From NCBI GenBank assembly GCA_030278955.1, contig JAOANR010000006.1:27752101-27816100 (forward strand): a DNA stretch of 64,000 nt. The letters are read 5' to 3'. This stretch comes from Hygrophila difformis (taxonomy: Eukaryota > Streptophyta > Magnoliopsida > Lamiales > Acanthaceae). How positions within the stretch are numbered: position 1 is the first letter of the stretch; every line of letters starts with the position of its first letter. Under the pieces are notes generated by a model. That model ran no database searches. It saw nothing but the letters and a program-made list of their open reading frames with translations, and was not told the DNA's origin. Shown here in pieces: positions 33,753 through 42,727 of this stretch. The translations under genes and the position numbers were made by a program.

Positions 33753-35022
33753 AGGGGTGGGCAAAACATCCGAATCAATTCGTTGAATCGCAAAATTGAA
33801 TCGAAATCGAACCGAATTTCGGTTAACCGAAGACCTCGGTTCAAATACAAATACTTCATTTAAGTATTTGCTCGGTTCAAATACAAATACAAATACTTTA
33901 ATTTTTTTCCCAAATTATATCACTGGATGTGTGATGTAATAAAGCCTTCCCAAATATGTTTTGGAAGATGTTGAATAGAGGACTCGAACCCTGATGGTGA
34001 AACCCTTACCTTGCGCGTGGGCCATTGGGATGCCATACATTTAATATTATTATATGTAAATCTTTATATATAATATATAGACATATGTATAGAAATATTA
34101 ATTTGTAAATTATTAACTAAATTGAAACATAAAATAAAAATAAAATTATATAAATTAAAATTTAAAGAATTCATAAATTATATCAAACAAATTTTGATAA
34201 ATAATAAAAATCCCCAATAAAATAGAAAATAAAATAGATATTTGTTAAATTAAAATAAGATAAATTAATTAAATTAAAATACAATTCAATAATTAAATTA
34301 TAACATAAAATAAAAATGAAATAAATTAATTAAAAGAAAATTTTAATTAAAAATTAAAATAAATAATCATAAAGCTAAAATTATTTATATTGATAAAAAA
34401 AATTAAAAATTAAATTATATTCAAAAAATTCAATAAAACAAACAATATAGAAAATTCAAAACTAAAATAATGGGGAAAAATTTAGCGACCCCAAATTTCG
34501 GTCGATAAATCGTTCGGTAACTTTGGCGACAGAATTTCCGGTTAGTAAGTCGGTCGCTAAATTATACTATTTTTTATAAAAATTAATAAAAATTAAAAAA
34601 ATTGGGGAAAAACTTTCAACCGCACTTTCGGTCGGTAATGCAGTCGGTAATACCGAGCACCTTTGTTGCGGTCGGTAACACGGCCGGAAAAAATCCCCTA
34701 ACGCAATAATAGATATAAATTCCCGACCACGGTTTGCGGTCGGTAATGTCGGTTGATGTTCCGGAATTTTCTTGTAGTGTTGTAATAACTTCAAAAATAG
34801 ACCTACAAAGATTAATAATTAAGAAATGAAGATTTGATTATAAAGTTTAATAGGCTTAGACAAAGTATTCGAACCGAATCGTTTAACCGCTGAATTGAAT
34901 CGAAACCGAATCCCGGTTAACCGATGAGTCTGGTTACAAATACAAATATTTCATCTAAGTATTTCTCCGGTTTAAATACAAATGCCTGAAAAACTCAGGA
35001 TAACTGAATCATGCCCACCCCT
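33753..35022. mobile_element. hAT-like element with AGGGGTGGGC ends
   Basis: Inverted ends AGGGGTGGGCA and TGCCCACCCCT, with near-matching 8-bp flanks (CCCTTTAT left, ACCTTTAT right). Subterminal regions repeat AACCGAAT and CGGTTAACCG words in inverted orientation. No transposase; the interior is AT-rich and holds a CACTA fragment. Confidence 0.65.
34480..34779. mobile_element. CACTA fragment inside the hAT-like element
   Basis: The right terminus ends TTTTCTTGTAGTG at 34779, the standard CACTACAAGAAAA end read on the minus strand. Multiple GGTCGGTAA/GTCGCTAAAT subterminal motifs precede it. The opposite CACTA end is missing, so this is a truncated copy. Confidence 0.55.
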
Positions 35023-35410
35023 ACCTTTATAAATAGAGGCCTCATGCACAAATTTGGGAGATGAAAATTCAATAAAGCTCGCATAAAGAGGAGACGAAAA
35101 TGCCCACAAATCGTTTAATGTTATTAAATTCGTTCATATTTTTATAGTTGATATCATGTTAAATAAGTGTTATGAACTTTTCAAAATTAGATCAATAAAT
35201 TAGTGAGAGTGGATTGACATATGTGCATATAAGTTGGAATAATTCCCATTATTCATACGAGGTGAGATCTCAATACCAAGAATTTGATTTTCTCAGGTAC
35301 CGCTTTCTCTATTTCAATTTTCTATGGTAGAATCTCTAAGGATTTTGTCACCAATAATACAAATACACTCACGCACACTAATATTGAGGAGTTGTTCCAA
35401 ATACCTTAAT

Positions 35411-35558
35411 CCCTACTAAAAAAAAATTTCAATTTCGATCGCTAAATTGTGGTAGCTAATAAATTTCGGTCGCTAACGAATTTCGGTCACAAATGTAGTC
35501 GCTAATCTCTTTACTAACCAAATTTTTTGGTGCGCTAAAACAAAAAATTCTTGTAGTG
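35411..35558. mobile_element. Small CACTA-type MITE
   Basis: 148 bp with left end CCCTACTAAAAAAAAATTTC (first bases mutated) and right end AATTCTTGTAGTG, flanked by 3-bp AAT (35408-35410, 35559-35561), the TSD size of CACTA elements. The interior has repeated CGGTCGCTAA words. Confidence 0.65.
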
Positions 35559-35581
35559 AATATATGTAACTAAGAAAACGG

Positions 35582-36511
35582 AAAAAAAAATGGCAAAATA
35601 TAGTGCCGTAACTTTGCAATTTTCCAATTTTTTGTGCCTTAATTATTGAATTTTCTAATTTGGTGCCACAACTTTGCTAATTGTTTCCAAATTGGTCCTT
35701 TAATTTGGGACCTTAATGACATGCTGACGTGGCAAGATCATTCGTAATCAAGATTAATAAATTGCCCACTTAGCATCCACGTGTGCGGTGACTGGACGAT
35801 AAACATTGACTTTTATATAAAATAATATTATAAGTATTAAATAATATATTATATTTAAACAATAATATAAAATAATACTCGCTCCATTTTTTTATTCTTG
35901 CTCCAAACCCACAGTTTACGTAGTTCAGTGCACATTTTAAATTATTAGTAACTCAAGTTTGGTACAAGTAAAATTTTAAAAATTTCATATTTAAAAACTA
36001 CAAGACGAAACAGCTCTAACAAGATCTCACATATCTATATTTTAACTTGTATAACTATGATAAAACTTTAACTCAAAATGTGTGTATGAACAGTAGCATA
36101 CTTACCAATGGAGCAAGAATAAAAAAAAACGGAGGTAGTATTGCCCTCCGGAATTTAATAAATCTAACATCGGTATAGTATCAACTATCAACTATTCATT
36201 GAATTACTTTGTTTTGATTTTTTAATATAGTAATATAAGATAGAATATAGTCGAATGAGATGTTATATAAAAGTCAATGTTTGACCGTACAGTCACCGCT
36301 TACGCGGATGCCATGTGTGCAATTTAATTAATCTTGAATACTCATTATCCGCCACATATATATCAGTAGCATCATGGGTCATTAAGCTCTCGAGGGACCA
36401 AATTGGAGATAATTAACATAGTTGTGGTATCAAATTAGAATACTTAATAATTAAGGTACCAAATTAAAAAATTGGTAATGTTACAGACACTATTTTAGCC
36501 TTTTTTTTTTC
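35582..36511. mobile_element. Long-TIR (Mutator- or foldback-like) non-autonomous element
   Basis: The left arm 35591-35820 is inversely repeated at about 36270-36500 with divergence. The outer words are GGCAAAATATAGTGCCGTAAC on the left and GTTACAGACACTATTTTAGCC on the right, bounded by A9 and T10 tracts. TIRs of about 230 bp suggest a MULE or foldback-type element. A Stowaway-like MITE lies in the loop. Confidence 0.6.
35878..36138. mobile_element. Stowaway-like MITE in the long-TIR element
   Basis: Ends CTCGCTCCATTTTTTTATTC and GAATAAAAAAAAACGGAGGTAG with TA flanks (35876-35877, 36139-36140), 261 bp. Its terminal GAGCAAGAATAAAA is a near-mirror of the left end. Confidence 0.75.
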
Positions 36512-37030
36512 CTAAGAAAACAAATGAAAATAAAATAAATTCCACGGAATTTAAAACTCATTTGCCGGAATGGAGGATAAGGAAATGACACTTGCAAAAA
36601 TCATAGTAATAACTAATAGTAATATTTAAATTTACCTAATCTCATTAATTTTTCTTTTTTATTTAATAGATACGTCACTATCAAATAAGTTTTCCCCCAT
36701 AAATAAAGTATGAATATCAGAATATTTTACAATAATTCAATACAGGTGGTTGTCCTAAGAATTGTCCAATGCTTATAAAACTTTGCTACTTCCATTGAGA
36801 CCTGGGATTAACTAAACCCCTAATCATATTGTGCGTAGATTCCATATTGCTTTGTAAAATAATGTACTAAATATATTAATGTATAAATAATCGCATTAAA
36901 AAAAAAGAAAAAAAAAAAGAAAAAGTAGCTACCGTGCTACCAATTTCTCATGAGGCATACATATTCTTCTCAAGTTTGGTTTTAAAATTATATGCAATAT
37001 ATTTGCAAATGTAGGTTCAATTTATGCTTT
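36512..37030. other. Intergenic, nothing recognised
   Basis: AT-rich spacer with a poly-A stretch (about 36898-36925). No gene or element ends are supported. Confidence 0.3.
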
Positions 37031-37162
37031 GAATGGGTGGGAGCCCAAGTGGTGAAGTCCCTAAGGCTTCCAATGAAATGTTGGAGGTTCGATCCCCACC
37101 GGCCCCCTATCCCTCTCTTTTATTTCCTTTTGTAATTTGTGCGGCATGGGTTGATGGACTAC
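37031..37162 (+). mobile_element. SINE copy, 3' end interrupted
   Basis: It starts GAATGGGTGGGAGCCCAAGTGG, has B box GGTTCGATCCCC and the same body (CCCCCTATCCCTC, TTTGTAATTTGTGCGGCATGGG) as the SINE at 32183-32357. It is cut by a Tourist-like MITE at 37163. Its tail is not found after the MITE, where LINE sequence begins. Confidence 0.75.
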
Positions 37163-37165
37163 TTG

Positions 37166-37627
37166 GAGGGTGTTTGGAATGGCTTTTGGTAAGGTGCTTT
37201 TGGCTTTTGCTTCTGCCAAAAGCACTTTTGGTGGAAAATAAATGTTTGGTTTGGCTTTTCAAAAAAAGCAGAAGCACCTCGAAAAGCTGCAAAAGTGCTT
37301 TTGGGAGAAGCAGCCCAGGGGTGCTTCTCCAAAAAGCAGAAGCCAAAAGCACTTCGTAAATTGTGCAAAGACTTAAATACCCTCATTACTTAATATAAAT
37401 TACACTATAAATATATCCTATTATCATATTAATTAGCATGTCCTTTTTGGTAATTTACACATTTAAAAAGCACTTTTTACTTTTACACATCCAAACACAC
37501 TTTTGAAAAAAAGCTGTTTTTCAAACATTCCATCCAAACACAAAAGTTACCTGCTTCTGCTTTTGGCTTTCACTTCTGCTTCTGCTTTTGGCTTCTGCTT
37601 TTTTCAAAAGCCAATCCAAACGGGCCC
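37166..37627. mobile_element. Tourist-like MITE, copy 1
   Basis: 462 bp. Ends GAGGGTGTTTGGAATGGC and CCAATCCAAACGGGCCC, flanked by TTG (37163-37165, 37628-37630). The interior is rich in AAAAGCACTTTT and AGAAGCAAAAGC words that could fold on themselves. It belongs to the same family as 39288-39749 and 39753-40215. Confidence 0.75.
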
Positions 37628-37630
37628 TTG

Positions 37631-38085
37631 GGGAATGTATCGTGCTACAAGCTGAAACTGCGGGCATTCTTCGGGGGCTTTAGTTGGCAAAAGATCTTGG
37701 GGTTCATGAAATATTTTGCAGGTGTCACTCACGGGAGGCACTGCGTTTGTTAACTTCTCCCCATGATTTTAACCATTGGCTCTCTCCATTCCTTTTGAAG
37801 ATTGAGATGCTTCGCCATGAGTTTCATCTTTGTGGAATTGAGCATATTCTTTCAGAAGGGAATGCGGTAGCGGATTCCCTAGCTAAAATAGGAGTTGAGA
37901 ACGAGAGTTTTTTCACCACGTGTGCTTTTCCGCCGGACCCCGTCAAGCCTCTGCTTGCAGCAATGCAGTTGGGACGTGGTTTCCACGGAACTATCTTGTC
38001 TCTGCATTTAGATTATGTTTTTCATTTTCTCTTTTCCTAGCCTTAACTGGTTGTTCCGTAAAAAAAAAATAAATAAATAAATAAA
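37631..38085 (+). pseudogene. LINE 3' end with RNase H-like domain
   Basis: The frame 37684-38040 encodes a C-terminal RNase H-like domain of plant LINE type (LAKDLGVHEI, HPFLLKIE-like LSPFLLKIEMLRHEF, and ILSEGNAVADSLAKIG with the conserved D). Upstream the same frame reads VLQAETAGILRGL and is then broken by a TAG stop. After the coding end there is a short 3' UTR and an A-rich tail (A9 then TAAA repeats, 38059-38085). It is a 5'-truncated, inactive copy, with no RT domain in the window. Confidence 0.72.
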
Positions 38086-39202
38086 TTATGGTTTGAATAA
38101 CAAAAGCCAAGTTGTAGCTGATTTACGTGGTCTAAGCTTGTTTGATACCCTAGGTGTTTTCATTTGATAAACATCTAGTCACCATATGTTTAATAATGTA
38201 TGAATTGTGTTATGTGACGGATGAAATGGTATATTTCAACTAACCATTTGTTTTTAAATTCCGGTGTGTATTTAAATTAGGAAATAATGGGTCATGTTCT
38301 CGGGTATTTTAAATATTATTTTTAATACAATTTCAGATATCTTTTTAATATCATAAATTATTTTCTTGAAAATCTCTCCCAAACAAATTTTTAGAGTAAC
38401 AATTTAATTTCAGAAATAAAATTATTAAGCTCAAATAGATATGTTTAAGCTGGGAATGTGGACTTGGCCTAATAGTTAAGACCCATGAGACTTTCAACAT
38501 TTTTCTGATAAACATAGCCAATTACGGCTGGCAAATGAGACTTTCAACATTTAAGTTGGGGTTCAATAAAAAAATATATATATATGTTCAATTCTAAAAA
38601 TATATTGAACCAGTAAAATTTATGGTTTGAATAACAAAAGCCAAGTTGTAGCTGATATTCGTGGGCTGAGCTTGTTTGATACCCTAGTAGGTGTTTTCAT
38701 TTGATACACATGTAGTCACCATATCTGTAATATGAGAATTGTATTATTTGACGGATGAAATGGTGTCTTTCAACTAACCATTTGTTTTTAAATTTCTGTG
38801 TGTGTTTAAATTAGAAAATACTGGGTGTTGTTCTGTTCTCTTGTATTTTAAATATTATTTTTAATTTTTAATATAATTTCAAATATCTTTTTAGTATCAT
38901 AAATTATTTTCTTAAACTCTCTCCCAAGCAAATCTTTAGTGTAACATAATTTAATTTCCTAAATAAAATTATTAAGCTCAAATTGATATGTTTAAGTTGG
39001 GAATGTGGACTTTGCCTAATGTTTACGGCCCTTGACTTTCAACATTTAAGTTGGGGTTCGATTCTCATCTACCCTCTTCCCTTCCTTTTGTTCATTTATA
39101 ATTTGCGTTGTAGGACTACAATTATCAATTTCATAACCGGCAAAGGCGGTTGAGAAAAAAATAGATATGTTTAATTCTAAAAATATATTGAACGAGTAAA
39201 AC
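38084..39202. repeat. Diverged tandem duplication, period about 534 bp
   Basis: Unit 1 (38084-38619) and unit 2 (38620-39202) share ATGGTTTGAATAACAAAAGC, GACGGATGAAATGGT, the SINE remnant and ATTCTAAAAATATATTGAAC at their ends. Identity is moderate, with several indels. The SINE-like pieces are at 38452-38575 and 38999-39160, so the SINE inserted before duplication. Confidence 0.75.
38999..39160 (+). mobile_element. Degenerate SINE in tandem unit 2 (sister in unit 1, 38452-38575)
   Basis: GGGAATGTGGACTTTGCCTAAT head, B box GGGTTCGATTCTC, and TTTATAATTTGCGTTGTAGG body matching the family. The sister copy in unit 1 has lost the B-box continuation and carries a short internal repeat of GAGACTTTCAACATTT. 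Confidence 0.55.
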
Positions 39203-39287
39203 TGAAGTTCAAACAATTTTCAATAATAATTTGTCCTGATGCATAAATATATTTAGTAGTAGTATTTTAAGAGGGGATGGAGACTTA

Positions 39288-39749
39288 GAGCCCGTTTGGA
39301 TTGGCTTCTAGGGAGGTGCTTTTGGTTTTTGCTTCTGCCAAAAGCACTTTTAGTAGAAATTAGGTGTTTGTTTTGGCTTTTAAGAAAAAGCAAAAGCACC
39401 TCGAAAATCGAAAAAAGTGCTTCTGGAAGAAGCAGTCCAGGGGTGCTTCTCCCAAAAGCAGAAGCCAAAAGCACCTCGTAAAATGTGCAAGGACTTAAAT
39501 ACCCTCATTACTTAATATAAATTACACTATAAATATATCTTATTATCAAATTAAGTAGCATGTCCTTTTTGGTAATTACCACACTCTAAAAGCACTTTTC
39601 ATTTTTATTCATCCAAACATATTTTTTAGAAAAAGCCGCTTTTCAAACATTCCATCCAAACACAAAAGTTACATGCTTTTGCTTTTGACTTCTGCTTCTG
39701 CTTCTACTTTTGGCTTCTGCTTTTTTCAAAAGCCAATCCAAACGGACCC
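39288..39749. mobile_element. Tourist-like MITE, copy 2
   Basis: 462 bp, ends GAGCCCGTTTGGATTGGC and CCAATCCAAACGGACCC, flanked by TTA (39285-39287, 39750-39752), the PIF/Harbinger target. It abuts copy 3, sharing the TTA. Confidence 0.82.
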
Positions 39750-39752
39750 TTA

Positions 39753-40215
39753 GAGCCCGTTTGGATTGACTTCTAGGGAGGTGCTTTTGGCTTTTGCTTC
39801 TGTCAAAAGCACTTCTAGTAGAAATTAGGTGTTTGTTTTGGCTTTTAAGAAAAAGCAAAAGCACATCGAAAAGCGAAAAAAGTGCTTCTGGAAGAAGCAG
39901 CCCAGAGGGTGCTTCTCCCAAAAGCAGAAGCCAAAAGCACCTCGTAAAATGTGCAAAGACTTAAATACCCCCACTACTTAATATAAATTATACTATAAAT
40001 ATATCTTATTATCATATTAAGTAGCATGTCTTTTTTGGTAATTACTACACTCTAAAAGCACTTTTCATTTTTATTCATCCAAACATATTTTTTAGAAAAA
40101 GCCGCTTTTCAAACATTCCATCCAAACACAAAAGTTACATGCTTTTGCTTTTGACTTCTGCTTCTACTTCTACTTTTGGCTTCTGCTTTTTTCAAAAGTC
40201 AATCCAAACGGGCCC
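39753..40215. mobile_element. Tourist-like MITE, copy 3
   Basis: 463 bp, ends GAGCCCGTTTGGATTGAC and GTCAATCCAAACGGGCCC, flanked by TTA (39750-39752, 40216-40218). It has the same orientation as copy 2 and is very similar to it. Confidence 0.82.
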
Positions 40216-40563
40216 TTAACCCATGTGGTTAAAAGTCCTTCGATTTTCAATAGAAGGTTGGAGGTTCGATTCCCAGGGGTCCCGTATCCCTCATTTTTAT
40301 TCCACTTTGTAATTTGTATGGCATGGGTTCCCACCACTCATTTCCTGGCTATTTAAAAAAAAATACTAGTATTTTAAGAGGGAATGCAATAATAATAATT
40401 TTTAGTTGACTTATAAAATATTGGAACTGAAGAAGTCAATTATACTATTATTTATATTTATATAAGACGAAATTGGAGTCCGGAAAAAAATAAAAAATGT
40501 TTAACGTTGAGGTCATCCCTGTTGTGCCAACTGCCAAATGACTGAATGAGAAATTATGGTTTA

Positions 40564-40817
40564 CTTCCTCTGTCTCACTATTTTGTTATATACTCATTAA
40601 GCATGTATGTCGATACATATTTTTAACATTCAATAACTTAAATTGTGTAGAACGAAAAGTTATAAAAAGTTAATTGTCTAAAACTACTAGACGAATCTAA
40701 CAAGATCTCAGTTGACTATGTTTTTTCTTACATAGCTATGATAAAAATTTGAATCAAAGTTAAACAATGAATAGCGCCAAAAAACCATCCGTAACAAAAA
40801 TATCGAGACGGAGGTAG
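40564..40817. mobile_element. Stowaway-like MITE
   Basis: 254 bp, ends CTTCCTCTGTCTCACTATTTTG and CAAAAATATCGAGACGGAGGTAG, with TA on each side (40562-40563, 40818-40819). Non-coding. Confidence 0.75.
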
Positions 40818-40874
40818 TATGAACTATCTCTCCTCTTGCTGCAGAAAAAAAAAAAAAACTATCCCTTCCTTTTT

Positions 40875-40887
40875 CTTCTTCTTCTTC

Positions 40888-40921
<34 letters not shown>
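40875..40921. repeat. Microsatellite (TTC)n-(TTA)n
   Basis: Four TTC units followed by about ten TTA units, then T-rich sequence to 40945. The surroundings to 41267 hold no gene that I can support. Confidence 0.85.
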
Positions 40922-40922
<1 letters not shown>

Positions 40923-41270
40923 TTTTTTATTTTTTTATTTATTTGAGTGGGGCAATCAATATGCTCGGGTCAGTTCTTGCCTCAAAATGATTTTATTCCT
41001 TTTTTATATATATACATTAATACTCATGTGTCGGCAAAGATGTATGGGAGCTCAAGCCACCCAAAATGATTTTTGAAATAAAAATTAAAATTACCAAAAG
41101 CTTCCAAAATCTACGTGTAAAACAAACCCTTTATCCCATTGAAATGGCCTCCCTCCGCTATAATTAATTAGATTGACATTTTTGGGAGGAATAGAGGATC
41201 GGTGGTAATTCAGGATCAACCTCTACCTTTCCAATAGATTGACCTTTAGCACCACATACTAGCTAACTTA

Positions 41271-41666
41271 GGGTCTGTTCTGCACGCAGCTTTTGTGAGC
41301 TTTTGAGAGCTTTTGGTAGCTTTAGCTTTTATTTCAAAACAAAAGCATCGTTCTGCACACTAGCTTTTCGTAGCTTTTGGGAGCTTTTGGAAGCTTCTTT
41401 TTAGAAGCTACCTATAGTAGCGTTATGAGCTTATTTTTTAGCAATCACAATTTTAACCCAATAACCAACCCACTACCCAATAGTTTACATAAATATTTGT
41501 CCTTTTATGTCATTTCATACATTTTTTCACAGCTACAGCTAGTTGTACAAAACACTTAAATAGAACTGACAGCTACAGCTCCCAAAGCTCCTTACAGCTC
41601 AAGCTCCCTACAGCTCCAGCTTGCAGGTACAGCTCACAGCTACAGCTCTGCGTGCAGAACAGACCC
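41271..41666. mobile_element. PIF/Harbinger-type MITE rich in CAGCT words
   Basis: Perfect inverted ends GGGTCTGTTCTGCACGCAG and CTGCGTGCAGAACAGACCC (19 bp), flanked by TTA (41268-41270, 41667-41669). Inside, AGCTTTTGGGAGCTTTTGG on the left pairs loosely with ACAGCTACAGCTCCC runs on the right. 396 bp, no coding. Confidence 0.82.
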
Positions 41667-41669
41667 TTA

Positions 41670-42291
41670 AAAGTTTAGCCACTAAATGCTCTTTTTTTTT
41701 TTTTTTTCCTTTTTATTATTGTAGAATATATGGTATTGTACTTTTTATTTTATGAAATATAGTATTCGGTACTGCCTGTGTTTTCAAAAGATTGTAGTAA
41801 TATTTTTATATTTTATGTAATCTAATATATATTTTTAATGCTTAATATTTTAAATAGTATAAAAATAAAAATTTAATATTTTAAAAATTAGATGAATGTA
41901 ACAAGATTTTATTTTAACTTTTGACACTATTCATTGATCAACATTTGACCTAATTCTATCACAATTATTTAAGAACAAAATATAGTCAAGTTTGGTCTTG
42001 TTAGAATCGTGTCTAACAATGTAGTTTTAGAATATATTAATTTTATATAATTTTACTTATACTAATTTGAAGATTTTAATCGTTAAACAAGTGTATTGAA
42101 TAGCGTGTCCAAAAGTTTTGAAACATAAATAATGGAACATAGGACTTATATAATTGTGTTAAAAAGTGTAAAGTTTTGAGACATAAATAATGAGACTTAT
42201 ATAATTGTATTAAAAAATCTATGCAATTAGATAAATTTCTTATAACTTTGTTTAAAAAATTGAATTAAAGTGATTCATTATCAATGAATAG
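41670..42291. other. AT-rich spacer with Stowaway-like remnants
   Basis: Phrases such as AATATAGTCAAGTTTGG, TTAGAATATATTAA and TTTTAATCGTTAAACAAGTG recur in the other Stowaway-like copies, suggesting broken MITEs, but no clean ends or TSD can be assigned. Confidence 0.4.
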
Positions 42292-42293
42292 TA

Positions 42294-42517
42294 CTCGCCC
42301 GTCCTATTTTCTATTTTGGTCCATTCCATTTCAATTGTCATATTTCCTTATTTATAAAAGTTTTATTCTTCAAACAAATATCACATCAACTATTTACTCA
42401 CTTTAACACAATAATTTATTTTATCTAAAATAACATGTCCAAAAGAAATATGATATCTCAAATACAATAATTTATTACTGTATCCAAAAGAAAGGTGACA
42501 TCTCAAATGGAGGAGAG
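42294..42517. mobile_element. Stowaway-like MITE upstream of the receptor kinase
   Basis: 224 bp, ends CTCGCCCGTCCTATTTTC and TCTCAAATGGAGGAGAG, TA on each side (42292-42293, 42518-42519). It lies 210 bp upstream of the receptor kinase start codon, within the likely promoter. Confidence 0.65.
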
Positions 42518-42727
42518 TATGTTTCATTTATTCTAGAAGGAGAGAGAGTATTAAATAAATAAATAATGTAAGCACTAAGCTGCAACTTTGCTACCGGCAA
42601 ACGTACCTTTGATCTCCACACACCATTTTCGCGCTCATCTGCATATCATCCTCCGCCTTCCGCTTCTTTTTTTCTCCCTTCTACCAAATATTTTCGTTTC
42701 TGTCAAGTATATTCATTCACCTGATAA

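Larger units (their letters stand above)
39276..40366 (+). mobile_element. SINE with 16-bp TSD, interrupted by two Tourist-like MITEs
   Basis: The 16-bp duplication TAGTATTTTAAGAGGG lies at 39260-39275 and 40367-40382. The SINE head GATGGAGACTTA (39276-39287) continues after the MITEs as ACCCATGTGGTTAAAAGTCC (40219), then B box GGTTCGATTCCC, the family body and an A9 tail. Removing 39288-40218 restores a SINE of about 160 bp. This fixes the order of events: SINE first, MITEs later. Confidence 0.88.

Noticed and set aside
37107..37386. Ser/Lys-rich frames (also 39253-39481 and 39643-39921)
   Set aside because: They recur in all three Tourist-like MITEs and come from the AGAAGCAAAAGC repeats; they are not genes.
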